Counted from the stretch's first letter, positions 46,095-54,332 are shown. The stretch: DNA of 64,000 nucleotides from Myxococcaceae bacterium (GCA_017881265.1 JADGRA010000014.1:124001-188000), one strand, 5' to 3'. Notes: generated from the sequence alone by a model not told the origin. Translations and numbers: made by a program.

Positions 46095-46757
46095 TCAGGG
46101 ACCGAGGCCGACCCAGCTTTCGCCGTCGGTGTACGTCTCCCGCTTCCAGATGGGGGCGTCCTGCTTCAGCCTTTCAATGGCGAAGCGGCAAGCCTCGAAG
46201 GCTTCCGCCCGGTGCGGTGCCGCCGCGGCAATGCAGACGGCGACGTCCCCGGGGACGAGGAGGCCCACCCGGTGGACGATGGCCAGCCGCGTCCCTGGCC
46301 AGCGTTCTTCGGCCTCGCGGCCGACGGTGGCCAGGACGCGCTCGGCCATGGCCTGGTACGCCTCATAGGTGAGGCGCACCACTGTGTGCCCGCGACTCTC
46401 GGCCCGGACGACGCCGGTAAACGTCACCAAGCCGCCGCGGGCGGCGTCCTGCACCGCCTCCACCACTTCCTGCAGCGTCGGCGGGCGCTCCACCACCCGG
46501 AAAAGGCCGGTGCCGCCAGCCACCGGGGGGATGAGTGCCACCTCCGCCCCGTCGGGCACCACGTCGTCCACCTGGGCGAAGGCCTGGTTCACCGCCACCC
46601 GGAGGTGGGGAAACAGCGGCAGCAGCTGCGGGTGCCGCTCCCCCAACAGCTGCAGCAGGGCGCGCACTGTGCCGGGGGGCGGCAGCTGAGTGAGTTGCTC
46701 CTGCGCCACGCCCGCGCGCTCGCGTGCCGCGGCAAAGTAGAGGACGGAGACCGGCAT
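46095..46757 (-). CDS. MoaD-MoaE fusion (molybdopterin synthase, both subunits in one chain)
   Basis: A 220-residue fusion of the small and large subunits of molybdopterin synthase. Residues 1-82 are MoaD-like (VSVLYFAAARERAG, ending PPVAGG at 77-82), and from about 90 the MoaE domain follows (VTFTGVVRAESRG, YEAYQAMAERVL, HRVGLLVPGDVAV) with catalytic Lys region RLKQDAPIWKRE. MoaD must have a free C-terminal Gly-Gly to be adenylated and thiocarboxylated; here it is internal, so cleavage after Gly82 or an unusual mechanism is needed. A similar mycobacterial fusion (MoaX) is reported to be cleaved. The MXAN_2562-type gene lies 13 bases upstream on the same strand. Confidence 0.9.
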   Translation of the reverse strand: MPVSVLYFAAARERAGVAQEQLTQLPPPGTVRALLQLLGERHPQLLPLFPHLRVAVNQAFAQVDDVVPDGAEVALIPPVAGGTGLFRVVERPPTLQEVVEAVQDAARGGLVTFTGVVRAESRGHTVVRLTYEAYQAMAERVLATVGREAEERWPGTRLAIVHRVGLLVPGDVAVCIAAAAPHRAEAFEACRFAIERLKQDAPIWKRETYTDGESWVGLGP

Positions 46758-46770
46758 GCCTTTGGGGAGA

Positions 46771-47472
46771 CTAGAACTCGAAGGCCAGGCCGAAAGTAAA
46801 GTAGGCCGCGCCTAGGTTGATGCCCTTGGCGCCGAAGTTGTTGGCGAAGTCGTCGTTGAATTCGCCAAAGAGGTAGAAGTGGTAGATGCCCGCGTCCTCG
46901 CGCGCCTCGCGGGCGTAGGTGGGGTTGAGGAAGTCCATCTCCAGCGCCAGTCCCAGCGTGAAGCCCCAGCCCCAGCGGACGCCCGAGCCCTTGCTGCCGT
47001 CGACTATCTCCACCGAGCCGCCCTTGTTCGTCCACCACGGGTAGCTGACGAAGCCCAGCTCCGCGTACGGGACGAAGGGGATGTGGAAGACGTGGGCCAA
47101 GACGTCGTAGCGGTACACGGCCATCAGCCGCATCGGCAGGACCATCAGCCCGGTGGACTCGCCCGACGGCGTGCCGTCGGCGAGCAGGGCCTTGGCGTAC
47201 TTCTCGCCGTACGCAATCGAGAAGCCGATGCCGAGGTAGCCGTAGCCGTGATAAAAGGAGCGGTCCACCTCGAACTCGCCAATCAACATGGCCGAGTTGC
47301 CAAACGTCTGGACGTACGCGTCCGACGTCGCCCCCGGCGAGTCCCCCACCCGCGGCTGGTAGAAGCCCATCTTGAGCTCAAGGATGGTGGTGTTGGGCAG
47401 CGGCTTCGGCTCGCTTTCGGCGAGCGCGGGGACAGCCAGGACGAGAACGGCCGCGAGGAGGGGTTTCCTCAC
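46771..47472 (-). CDS. Outer-membrane beta-barrel protein (MXAN_2562-type)
   Basis: A 233-residue exported protein with signal peptide MRKPLLAAVLVLAVPALAE. The mature part alternates aromatic and small residues typical of beta-strands (GYGYLGIGFSIAYGEKYAKA, VPYAELGFVSYPWW, RWGWGFTLGLALEMDF) and ends in AYFTFGLAFEF, a C-terminal Phe-bearing strand expected of outer-membrane barrels. I recall this as the myxobacterial MXAN_2562-type family, which occurs next to the MXAN_2561-type gene exactly as here. The GTG start at 47470-47472 overlaps the stop of that gene (GTGA). Confidence 0.82.
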   Translation of the reverse strand: MRKPLLAAVLVLAVPALAESEPKPLPNTTILELKMGFYQPRVGDSPGATSDAYVQTFGNSAMLIGEFEVDRSFYHGYGYLGIGFSIAYGEKYAKALLADGTPSGESTGLMVLPMRLMAVYRYDVLAHVFHIPFVPYAELGFVSYPWWTNKGGSVEIVDGSKGSGVRWGWGFTLGLALEMDFLNPTYAREAREDAGIYHFYLFGEFNDDFANNFGAKGINLGAAYFTFGLAFEF

Positions 47473-48428
47473 CCGCGCCTCCGCGCCACCCCGAGAAGCA
47501 GCACAGAGAGGAAGGCGAGGGCCGAGGGCGCGCCGCCGCCCACAGCGCCGCAGCCGGCAGGCTGGCCCCCGTCATTGAGGTAGTTGGCGTAGAAGCCGTA
47601 GGTCAGCACGGGCTGGCCAACCACCGCCGGCGTCGTGGGGCCGCTCACGTTGGTGGCCTCGTCCACGCTGTAGCCCACCACCAGGTAGTTCTCGCCATTC
47701 ACCAGGTTGGGAATGGTGACGTTGGGGTTGTTCACCGAGATGACGCCACCATAGGGGGCGTAGCTCGGCGTTCCCCCATCCGTCGGCTCGGCCGCGTACT
47801 GCAGCTGAAACGACTGGATGTCGGTGACGGCACTGCCCGAGCCACTGGCGGTCAGCCGGACGGACAGCTTGCTGTCCAGGGGAGTCACCGTGACGACGGG
47901 TGGGTCCGGCAGGATGTTGTCGTAACGCATGTTGACCGGGCTGGCCGAGATGGCCGAGGACGTGCACGCACCGGTGTTGTCCTTCAGCGTCACCGCCGCG
48001 CAGAGCAGGTCTGTGAAGTCGGCCGCGTCACCGCAGCTGGCGCTGGTGCCGCCATCGGTGAGGGCACCGAAGCCCGGCAGGGCGCTGAAAAAAAAGCTGA
48101 ACGAATCCGTCGTGAGGCCGGCGGCCACTGCACCCACCTGGGCCGTGTACACCACCACGTCTGCCGGGGTGTTGGTGGTGCTCGGGGCGCTCCCGCAGGT
48201 GTCCACCGTCAACCAGACTTGAAGCGTGGTGCACGCCGTGGTGAGGCTGGTACCCACCCAGTTGCCGGCCACGGTGTTGTTACAGGAGGCGGCGTTCTTG
48301 GCGTAGGTGCTGGTGGTCGTCGACCCGGTGCCGGTGATGGTGCTGGTCGAGCCATTCACCTTGAGCGTCAGGGTTTGGCCAAACGCGACGGCGGGCACCA
48401 GGAGCAGCGCGGCGAGGAGTGGGCGCAT
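47469..48428 (-). CDS. Surface protein with MYXO-CTERM sorting tail (MXAN_2561-type)
   Basis: A 319-residue exported protein. The signal peptide is MRPLLAALLLVPAVAFGQ. The mature region is Ser/Thr-rich (TSTITGTGSTTTSTYAK) with five to six cysteines and a fibronectin-type-III-like module near 180-280 (PPVVTVTPLDSKLSVRLTASG). The C-terminus AGCGAVGGG followed by a hydrophobic helix and RRR is a MYXO-CTERM signal, which marks proteins for lipid attachment and surface display in myxobacteria through an archaeosortase-like or rhomboid-like route. Its neighbour overlaps by 4 bases and probably functions with it. ATG at 48426-48428 is chosen for the signal peptide. Confidence 0.82.
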   Translation of the reverse strand: MRPLLAALLLVPAVAFGQTLTLKVNGSTSTITGTGSTTTSTYAKNAASCNNTVAGNWVGTSLTTACTTLQVWLTVDTCGSAPSTTNTPADVVVYTAQVGAVAAGLTTDSFSFFFSALPGFGALTDGGTSASCGDAADFTDLLCAAVTLKDNTGACTSSAISASPVNMRYDNILPDPPVVTVTPLDSKLSVRLTASGSGSAVTDIQSFQLQYAAEPTDGGTPSYAPYGGVISVNNPNVTIPNLVNGENYLVVGYSVDEATNVSGPTTPAVVGQPVLTYGFYANYLNDGGQPAGCGAVGGGAPSALAFLSVLLLGVARRRG

Positions 48429-48591
48429 GGGGAGGTCGCGGGGAATAGCAAGGCCGGGGCCAACCTGTCGCGCCCCCTGCAACCGGTGAAATCGTCTGCA
48501 ACTGCGCCAGCCGGGCACGCAGAACTCCTCTCCCAGTGTCAATTTGTCACGCTGCGGGCTAGCCGCGCCGGCGTTCCGGACGCCTCGCTTT

Positions 48592-49617
48592 TCAGTGGGG
48601 TAGCGAGCGCTGAAGCAGCTCCTCGCCGGCGGCCACGGCGGCGTGCCCCACAACGGCGGGCCCATCCAGGGCCGCCACCAATTCCAGGACGTCGGCGCGG
48701 CCGGCCGACGCCCGCACCCGGCCAACCAGGATGGACGCGTCGGACGACACCAGCATTGGCATGGGGTAGACGCGCTCGGTGGGCACGTCCAGCAGCTTCA
48801 GGCCGGGCGCCGCGCGCAGCAAGTCGCGCACTTCGGCCAGGCTTGCCGCCTTTTCCAGTCGCAACTGAAGCGCCAGCATCGCCCCGTGGAAAAGGGGCGC
48901 CAGGACCGCCGTGCCGTCCAGCGGCGGCGCGCCCGGGCCCCACAAAAGCGTCACCTCCGCGCGCCAGCTCAACTCCTCCAAGGTGCCGCCGCTCGCCTCG
49001 CTGAAGGGGCCCACCTGGGGCACCAGGTTGAAGGCCAGCCGGTGGGGGAAGTGGGTCGGTTCCAACTCCCGTCCGCTGAGAAGCTGGGCGGTGGTTTGCT
49101 CGAGCTCGGTCAGGCCTCGCGCCCCACCCGAGGAGGCACCGAGGAGGGCGGTGAGGTGGGCCTCCGTCACGCCGTAGGCCGCCCGCAGCGGCTCCACCGT
49201 GCGCATGAGGCCCAGCGCCACCGGCCCCGGCACCCGCACCGTGCGGCCGGGGAAGGGCCGCTCCAGCCCGTTGCCGCGAAAGCCGGGCGCCGCCAGGGGC
49301 ACCGAGAGGTCCGAGAGGAAGGCGCGGCTGACGTCTACCACCCAGGCCCCCGCCTTCTGCGCCTCCGGCGCCAGGGTGCGCGCCACCTCCGCCGGCACCG
49401 CCAGCACCACCAGCGCCTGTCCCCGGAGGGCCTCCGGGGTGGCCGCCTCGACTTCCAGAGAGCTGTGGCCGTAGGGGGCCTCCACGCCCACCGAACGTTC
49501 GCTGGCCAGCGCCGTCACCGCCGTGTCCGGGTGGCCGGCCTCCGCCAGCGCGGCGAGCACCTCGCGTCCCACCAGGCCGGTGGCCCCCACCACGGCAACA
49601 CGCCACTTGCTGTCCAT
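48592..49617 (-). CDS. Aspartate-semialdehyde dehydrogenase homologue lacking the catalytic cysteine (USG-1-like)
   Basis: A 341-residue member of the Asd superfamily. The N-terminal nucleotide fold is VAVVGATGLVGREVLAALA and conserved regions include VVDVSRAFLSD, LGASSGGARGLTELEQTTAQLL and HRLAFNLVPQVG. Where true enzymes have the nucleophile in an N-C-S/T motif, this protein reads VRVPGPVALGLM, and it has no Cys anywhere. It therefore resembles the E. coli Usg (USG-1) protein, a non-catalytic paralogue, and the usual Asd annotation would be misleading. ATG at 49615-49617 is preferred since AGGAGG lies 7 bases upstream; GTG at 49621-49623 overlaps the tsaB stop. tsaB precedes it by 2 bases. 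Confidence 0.88.
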   Translation of the reverse strand: MDSKWRVAVVGATGLVGREVLAALAEAGHPDTAVTALASERSVGVEAPYGHSSLEVEAATPEALRGQALVVLAVPAEVARTLAPEAQKAGAWVVDVSRAFLSDLSVPLAAPGFRGNGLERPFPGRTVRVPGPVALGLMRTVEPLRAAYGVTEAHLTALLGASSGGARGLTELEQTTAQLLSGRELEPTHFPHRLAFNLVPQVGPFSEASGGTLEELSWRAEVTLLWGPGAPPLDGTAVLAPLFHGAMLALQLRLEKAASLAEVRDLLRAAPGLKLLDVPTERVYPMPMLVSSDASILVGRVRASAGRADVLELVAALDGPAVVGHAAVAAGEELLQRSLPH

Positions 49618-49619
49618 CC

Positions 49620-50351
49620 TCACTCCTCCTGCCCACGGATGCGGGCCGTGGGCACCGGCCCGGGCAGGGGCGGAAACTTCGGGTTGCGCTCCGCCTCGGA
49701 GGCACGGAGGTAGTGCGGTTCCAAGGCAAACAGCACCTCGGCGACAAAGGTAGCCGGCAGGTGGGCCAGCCGGGCCACCGCCCTGGCCGTCGGGAAGGCC
49801 GGGCCGGGAAGCAGCTGTTCCGGGGCGACGCCCTCCCGCAACAGGGCGTCCCGTAGCTGCAGTGCGGCCGGGCCCAGGGCCCGTGCCTCCGGGTGGGCGG
49901 TGAGGTGGGCCGCCAGCTGGGCAGGCGTCCAGGCCTCCTCCGAGGCGGTGGAAAGCAGCCCTGCGCCTTCGCGCCGGTACTGGCCGACGTACACCTCGCC
50001 CTTGCGCGCCACCATGGCGGGCACCAGCGGCACGCCGGGGGGGCCCTCCAGCGCCAGCGCCGCCAGCGAGGAGGCGCCGCCCACCGGCCGACGGTGCGCG
50101 TACGCCAGCGCCTTCACCGTCGCCAGGCCAATGCGCAGGCCGGTGAAGGAACCCGGGCCGAGGCCTACCGCGTACCTCGTCACGTCCTGAAGCCCGAGGC
50201 CGTGCCGCTGCAGCAACTCACTCAGCGCCCCGGGCAGCATCTCGCTCTGCTTGCGCGGCGGGGGGTGCGCCTCCTCGGCCAGCAGCGCGCCACCCGGGCC
50301 CACCAGGGCGAGCGAGAGCGTCAGCGTCGAGGTGTCCAGGGCGATGAGCAT
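49620..50351 (-). CDS. tsaB: tRNA threonylcarbamoyladenosine biosynthesis protein TsaB
   Basis: Partner of TsaD in making N6-threonylcarbamoyladenosine (t6A37) on ANN-decoding tRNAs, an essential modification. The 243-residue protein shows the ASKHA-like N-terminus LIALDTSTLTLSLAL, RKQSEMLPGALSELLQRHG, GLGPGSFTGLRIGLATVKALAY and the RKGEVYVGQY strand. ATG at 50349-50351 gives the conserved N-terminus; another ATG 6 codons upstream is possible. The 5' end overlaps the rlpA 3' end by 31 bases, and the usg-like gene begins right after the stop, so it lies inside the uppS-cdsA-rseP-rlpA operon. Confidence 0.95.
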   Translation of the reverse strand: MLIALDTSTLTLSLALVGPGGALLAEEAHPPPRKQSEMLPGALSELLQRHGLGLQDVTRYAVGLGPGSFTGLRIGLATVKALAYAHRRPVGGASSLAALALEGPPGVPLVPAMVARKGEVYVGQYRREGAGLLSTASEEAWTPAQLAAHLTAHPEARALGPAALQLRDALLREGVAPEQLLPGPAFPTARAVARLAHLPATFVAEVLFALEPHYLRASEAERNPKFPPLPGPVPTARIRGQEE

Positions 50352-50791
50352 GGCGCTGCTTCTACCCATGCGCCCAGCGGCGGCACCGAGGCAAGCGTTT
50401 CCACGGGCCCTGGGCGCCCCAGGGCCGCGTGGCAGGGGCTAAGGCGGACGCGCACCACGCCCCGGCCCACCATGCCCAGCGCCCGGGCCGCTGTCTCCGT
50501 CACGTCCAGGATGCGCCCGGGGACGAAGGGGCCCCGGTCGTTAATCCTCACCTCCACGCTTCGCCCGCTGTCCAGCACGGTGACACGCACGCACGTCCCC
50601 AAGGGCAGCGTGCGGTGGGCGGCCGTCAGCGTCCCCGGGCGCAGCACCTCCCCGCTGGCCGTCTTCTGCCCGTAGAAGCCCGGGCCGTAGAAGGAGGCGT
50701 CGCCCTCCTCCGGCAGCGGCGGCCCGGAGTGGACGGCATGCGCGCACCCAACAAGGACAAGGACGAGGGCGGCCGCCGGCTGCCGTCGCAA
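50321..50791 (-). CDS. rlpA: RlpA-family septal lipoprotein (lytic transglycosylase-like)
   Basis: A 156-residue lipoprotein with lipobox LVLVGC. The double-psi beta-barrel of RlpA is present: GDASFYGPGFYGQKTASGE, TAAHRTLPLGTCVRVTV and RINDRGPFVPGRILDVTETAARALGM, including the conserved catalytic-type Asp-Arg-Gly-Pro. RlpA proteins bind or cleave naked glycan strands at the septum in some Gram-negatives. There is no SPOR domain, so it is shorter than E. coli RlpA (362). Start TTG at 50789-50791 is used because the lipobox follows closely; the ribosome site is weak. It starts 12 bases after rseP. Confidence 0.85.
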   Translation of the reverse strand: MRRQPAAALVLVLVGCAHAVHSGPPLPEEGDASFYGPGFYGQKTASGEVLRPGTLTAAHRTLPLGTCVRVTVLDSGRSVEVRINDRGPFVPGRILDVTETAARALGMVGRGVVRVRLSPCHAALGRPGPVETLASVPPLGAWVEAAPCSSPWTPRR

Positions 50792-50803
50792 GGGGGAAGG
50801 CCG

Positions 50804-52459
50804 CTAATTCAACAGCCGGGCGATGTCGTTCTTGAAGACGGCCAGCATGAGAAGCACCAGCACCGCCAGCCCGAAGATGTTGGCAATTTCCCGCGCGCGC
50901 ATGGGGATGGGCCGCCGGCGCACCCATTCCCAGAAGGAGGAGAGGAGTCCGAAGCCGTCCAGCACTGGGATGGGCAACAGGTTGAGGAGCCCGAGGTTCA
51001 CGGAGATGAGGGCCATCACTGACAGGAAGACGCCGAGGCCCAGCTGCGCGCTCTGCGAGGCGATGCCGTACAGCATGATGGGACCGCCCAGCATGGAGAA
51101 GGGCACCCGGCCGGTGACCAGCATGGCCAGGTTCCCCGCCACGTTGGCGATGGTGTCCAGAAGCTTGCGCCCCGCGGCCACCAGGGCCGCCCCCGGGCCG
51201 AGCCGGGCCACGTCATAAACAACGTGCTCGCCGCTGGACGTGTCGAAGGGCAGGCGCAGGCCGAGGTCCAGCCCCTTCGCCCCGCTCGCCTCCTTCGGGT
51301 CCGACGGCTTCTGCTGCACCTGGGCGGCGTGCTCCTGTCCCTGGTGCAGCCAGCCCAGCCGGAAGGGCGTCTCCCGCAGCGATTCGAGTTTCGCCTGAAG
51401 CCGCGAGAGGGACACCACCGTCTGACCATCCACGCTGACGAGGCGGTCCCCCGCGAGCAGGCCGGCCGCTTCCGCGGCGCTGCCGGGAAGGACCCGGCCG
51501 ACGTAGAGGTCTGGCAACTCCACGCCCAGCGCCGCGAGACCTTGGCCCGGCTGCCGGGCGACGTCGACATGAATGCGTTCAGGAACGACGGCCTCCACCC
51601 CGGGCAGTCCCGCCGGCAGGCGGCGAAGCGCCTCCACGCGGATGACGTCCGTGTGGCCAGCGTCCAGCCGCCGCTCGAGCGACACCATGTCCTGCACCGG
51701 TTGGCCGTCCACCGACACAATCCGGTCATAGGTGCGGAGCCCGGCATGCTCGGCCGCACCGCCAGCGGGCACCCCCACCAGCGGCATGCGGGGCATGGGC
51801 GAGACGCCGAGGAGCCCGCGTGAGGATGTGCCCGGGGAGCTCTCGTCGCTGCGGGCCGCGACCAGCTTCACCTGTAGCGCCTGCCCGTCGCGGTCCACGC
51901 CCAGGGTGACTTCCTTGCCCCCCTTGGTCCCCATCGCCCGGCGCAAGTCGTCGAAGGTGGAAACCGCCCTGCCGTTGACCGAGGTGATGAGGTCCCCCAC
52001 CCGGACGCCGGCCTCCACCGCCGGCATCCCCGGCTCGAGCAACATGACGCGCGAGGAAGTGCGGAGCGGGAAGTGGGTGGTGGCGTCGATGGCCTGCGGA
52101 AAGCCCAGGTAGAGGATGAAGTAGAGCAGGAGGGGGAAGCCGAGGCTGGCCACCGGGCCCGCACCGATGATGGCGGCGCGCTTCCACGGCGCCTGGGCCA
52201 GGAAGCCGCGCGCCTCGTCCTCCGGCGCGCTCTCCTCTCCCGTGTCCCCGGCCATCTTCACGTAGCCGCCCAGGGGAACCCACGCCACCTGGTACTCGGT
52301 CTCGCCGCGCGTGACGGACACGATGCGCGGGCCAAAGCCTATGGAGAAGCGCGTCACCTTCACGTTCAGCGCTTTGGCAGCGAGGAAGTGCCCCAGCTCG
52401 TGCACGAAGATGAGAACGCTGAGCAGAACGATGAAGTAGAGGGGATTCTGCAGAACCAT
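50804..52459 (-). CDS. rseP: Regulated intramembrane protease RseP with three PDZ domains
   Basis: M50 membrane protease that cleaves anti-sigma factors and residual signal peptides. The active site HELGH is at residues 20-24 and the second motif NLLPIPVLDG at 493-502 (D501). The residue after the motif is Phe (LDGF) where most have Gly (LDGG). Three PDZ domains lie between: about 120-200 (PAVEAGVRVGDLITSVNGRAV), 215-300 (AEHAGLRTYDRIVSVDGQPV) and 300-385 (EAAGLLAGDRLVSVDGQTV); E. coli RseP has two. At 551 residues it is longer than E. coli (450). Positioned after cdsA in the envelope operon, as is common. dxr, often between cdsA and rseP, is not here. ATG at 52457-52459 used. Confidence 0.95.
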   Translation of the reverse strand: MVLQNPLYFIVLLSVLIFVHELGHFLAAKALNVKVTRFSIGFGPRIVSVTRGETEYQVAWVPLGGYVKMAGDTGEESAPEDEARGFLAQAPWKRAAIIGAGPVASLGFPLLLYFILYLGFPQAIDATTHFPLRTSSRVMLLEPGMPAVEAGVRVGDLITSVNGRAVSTFDDLRRAMGTKGGKEVTLGVDRDGQALQVKLVAARSDESSPGTSSRGLLGVSPMPRMPLVGVPAGGAAEHAGLRTYDRIVSVDGQPVQDMVSLERRLDAGHTDVIRVEALRRLPAGLPGVEAVVPERIHVDVARQPGQGLAALGVELPDLYVGRVLPGSAAEAAGLLAGDRLVSVDGQTVVSLSRLQAKLESLRETPFRLGWLHQGQEHAAQVQQKPSDPKEASGAKGLDLGLRLPFDTSSGEHVVYDVARLGPGAALVAAGRKLLDTIANVAGNLAMLVTGRVPFSMLGGPIMLYGIASQSAQLGLGVFLSVMALISVNLGLLNLLPIPVLDGFGLLSSFWEWVRRRPIPMRAREIANIFGLAVLVLLMLAVFKNDIARLLN

Positions 52460-52507
52460 GTCTGGCCACAGTAACCGCGGCACCGCCCTGGGACAACGGC
52501 CTACTGC

Positions 52508-53332
52508 CTACGCCGACCCGCCCCGGAACACCGTCACGTACACGTACACCACCGGGGCGTTGATGAGCAGTGCGTCAACCCGGTCCAGGATGCCGCCGTG
52601 CCCGGGGATGAGGAAGCCCGAGTCCTTGGCCCCGTAGGCCCGCTTCAGCATGGACTCGCACAAGTCGCCGAGTGGCCCGAACAGGCCACCGGCCACCCCC
52701 AACACCACGCAGTCCAGAGGCGTCAGCACCGGGAAAATGAGGCGCGCGACGAAGAGGCCACCGATGGAGCCGACGAAGCCGCCGAGGAAGCCTTCCCACG
52801 TCTTGTTGGGGCTGACCGACGGGAACAGCTTGTGCCGGCCCAGCGCCCGGCCGATGAAGTAGGCGAAGGTGTCGTTGGCCCAGGTGATGACCAGCGCGGT
52901 GATGACCCACGCCAGGCCGTCCGGGCCCGCCCGGAGAGCGGCCACCGGGGCCAGGCCCAGCCCCCCGTACAGGCAGCCGGTGACGGCATGCGCACTCTGG
53001 CTGGGCGCATCGGCCAGCGGTCCGCGGAAGAGATGGTCTACCCAAGCCACGTAGAAGACGGCCCCCACCACCCAGAAGGCCGGCGCCGAGAAGCCCCGCG
53101 GCGACGCGGTTGCGAGGAGCGGCAGGCTGGCGGCCCCGAGGATGCTGGCCACCTGGGAGGGCCCGAGGGGGCCGGCGGTGAGCTGTGCATACTCGAAGGA
53201 GCAGGCCCCCGCCGCCACCGCCACCAGGACGCCGAAGGGCCAGCCCCCGTACAGGATGAGGAGCAGCACCCCGGGCAGCAGCACCAGCGCCGTCACCACC
53301 CGGACAGCCAGGTTGCGGTTGGGGCCGTTCAC
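52508..53332 (-). CDS. cdsA: Phosphatidate cytidylyltransferase
   Basis: Makes CDP-diacylglycerol from phosphatidate and CTP at the inner membrane, the precursor of all phospholipids. The 274-residue protein has about eight hydrophobic helices and a complete signature: SMLKRAYGAKDSGFLIPGHGG followed by ILDRVD. Another family block is SPNKTWEGFLGG. GTG at 53330-53332 overlaps the uppS stop (GTGA), so it is translationally coupled; this start leaves an N-terminus of typical length. rseP follows after 48 bases. Confidence 0.97.
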   Translation of the reverse strand: MNGPNRNLAVRVVTALVLLPGVLLLILYGGWPFGVLVAVAAGACSFEYAQLTAGPLGPSQVASILGAASLPLLATASPRGFSAPAFWVVGAVFYVAWVDHLFRGPLADAPSQSAHAVTGCLYGGLGLAPVAALRAGPDGLAWVITALVITWANDTFAYFIGRALGRHKLFPSVSPNKTWEGFLGGFVGSIGGLFVARLIFPVLTPLDCVVLGVAGGLFGPLGDLCESMLKRAYGAKDSGFLIPGHGGILDRVDALLINAPVVYVYVTVFRGGSA

Positions 53333-54093
53333 TTGGGGAGCTGGGCGGAGGTGAGTCCGAAGCGTCGTTCCCGGTGCTGGTACTCGGCGAGACAGGCCAG
53401 GAAGTGGTGCGCCCGGAATTCCGGCCAGAGCGTGTCGGTGAAGATGAATTCGGCGTAGGCCGACTGCCACAACAGGAAGTTGCTGACGCGGTGCTCGCCA
53501 CTGGTGCGCACCACCAGGTCCACCGGCGGCAAGGGCGCCGTCCACAGCTGTGCGGCGAACGCCTCCGGCGTGAGCGGCCGGTCCGGAAGCGTCCCCGAAC
53601 GCGCCGCCGCCACCAGCCGGCTGGCCGCGGCCACTATCTCCTCCTGGCCGCCGTAGGACAGCGCCAGCGTCAGGACCATCGCCCGGTTGGCGCTCGACTC
53701 GTCGCGCAGCCTCTCCAGCGGCGTGCGGACCATCCGGGGCAGCCGGTCCAGTTCCCCCACCGCATTGAGGCGGATGGCGTTGTCCAGAATCTCCTTGCGC
53801 TCCTTCTCCAAGTATTCGCGCAGAAGGTCCATCAACCCGGCCACTTCCTCCATCGGCCGCGACCAGTTCTGCGAGGAGAAGGCGTACAGGGTGAGCGCTT
53901 CCACGCCGACCCGCCGCGCGGCGCGCGTCACCTCGCGGACGCTGTTGCTGCCCTCCCGGTGCCCTTCGAGGCGGGGGAGCCCACGCTCCTCCGCCCAGCG
54001 GCCGTTGCCATCCATGATGATGCCCACGTGCCTGGGCAGAGGCCGCTCCTTCACCTGAGCCTCCAGGGCGGCGAGCGACGGGATGGTGGACAT
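53329..54093 (-). CDS. uppS: Undecaprenyl diphosphate synthase
   Basis: Cis-prenyltransferase adding isopentenyl units to farnesyl diphosphate for the C55 lipid carrier used in peptidoglycan and O-antigen synthesis. The 254-residue protein contains HVGIIMDGNGRWAEERG (catalytic Asp), HREGSNSVREVTRAA, LYAFSSQNWSRP, the RTSGEHRVSNFLLWQ block and EFIFTDTLWPEF. In the usual family block the sequence is RTSGEQRLSNFLLWQ-like; here H replaces the Gln. The ATG at 54091-54093 is chosen by family alignment. It heads a minus-strand operon with cdsA, rseP, rlpA, tsaB and usg. It is divergent from the amidohydrolase across about 240 bases. Confidence 0.97.
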   Translation of the reverse strand: MSTIPSLAALEAQVKERPLPRHVGIIMDGNGRWAEERGLPRLEGHREGSNSVREVTRAARRVGVEALTLYAFSSQNWSRPMEEVAGLMDLLREYLEKERKEILDNAIRLNAVGELDRLPRMVRTPLERLRDESSANRAMVLTLALSYGGQEEIVAAASRLVAAARSGTLPDRPLTPEAFAAQLWTAPLPPVDLVVRTSGEHRVSNFLLWQSAYAEFIFTDTLWPEFRAHHFLACLAEYQHRERRFGLTSAQLPK

Positions 54094-54332
54094 GCCAGCG
54101 GCGCACCATAGGGGCGCCGGCAGCGCCCGTCCACGCTTGGCCACCGCCGGCTGGGGTTTGTCCTGACCACGCCTGGGCGTCCACAAAGCAAGCGGCGCGC
54201 CACTGCCCGCCCGCCCCGGGACACCCCTGGGGAGCGCGGCCGGTCGCCCGCGCCAGCGCTGCGGCCCGGAACCCGCGGTGCTTCGGGTTAAGGTGCGCGC
54301 CCCCTGTCTTCCCAGCCCGGAGGTTGAATCCC

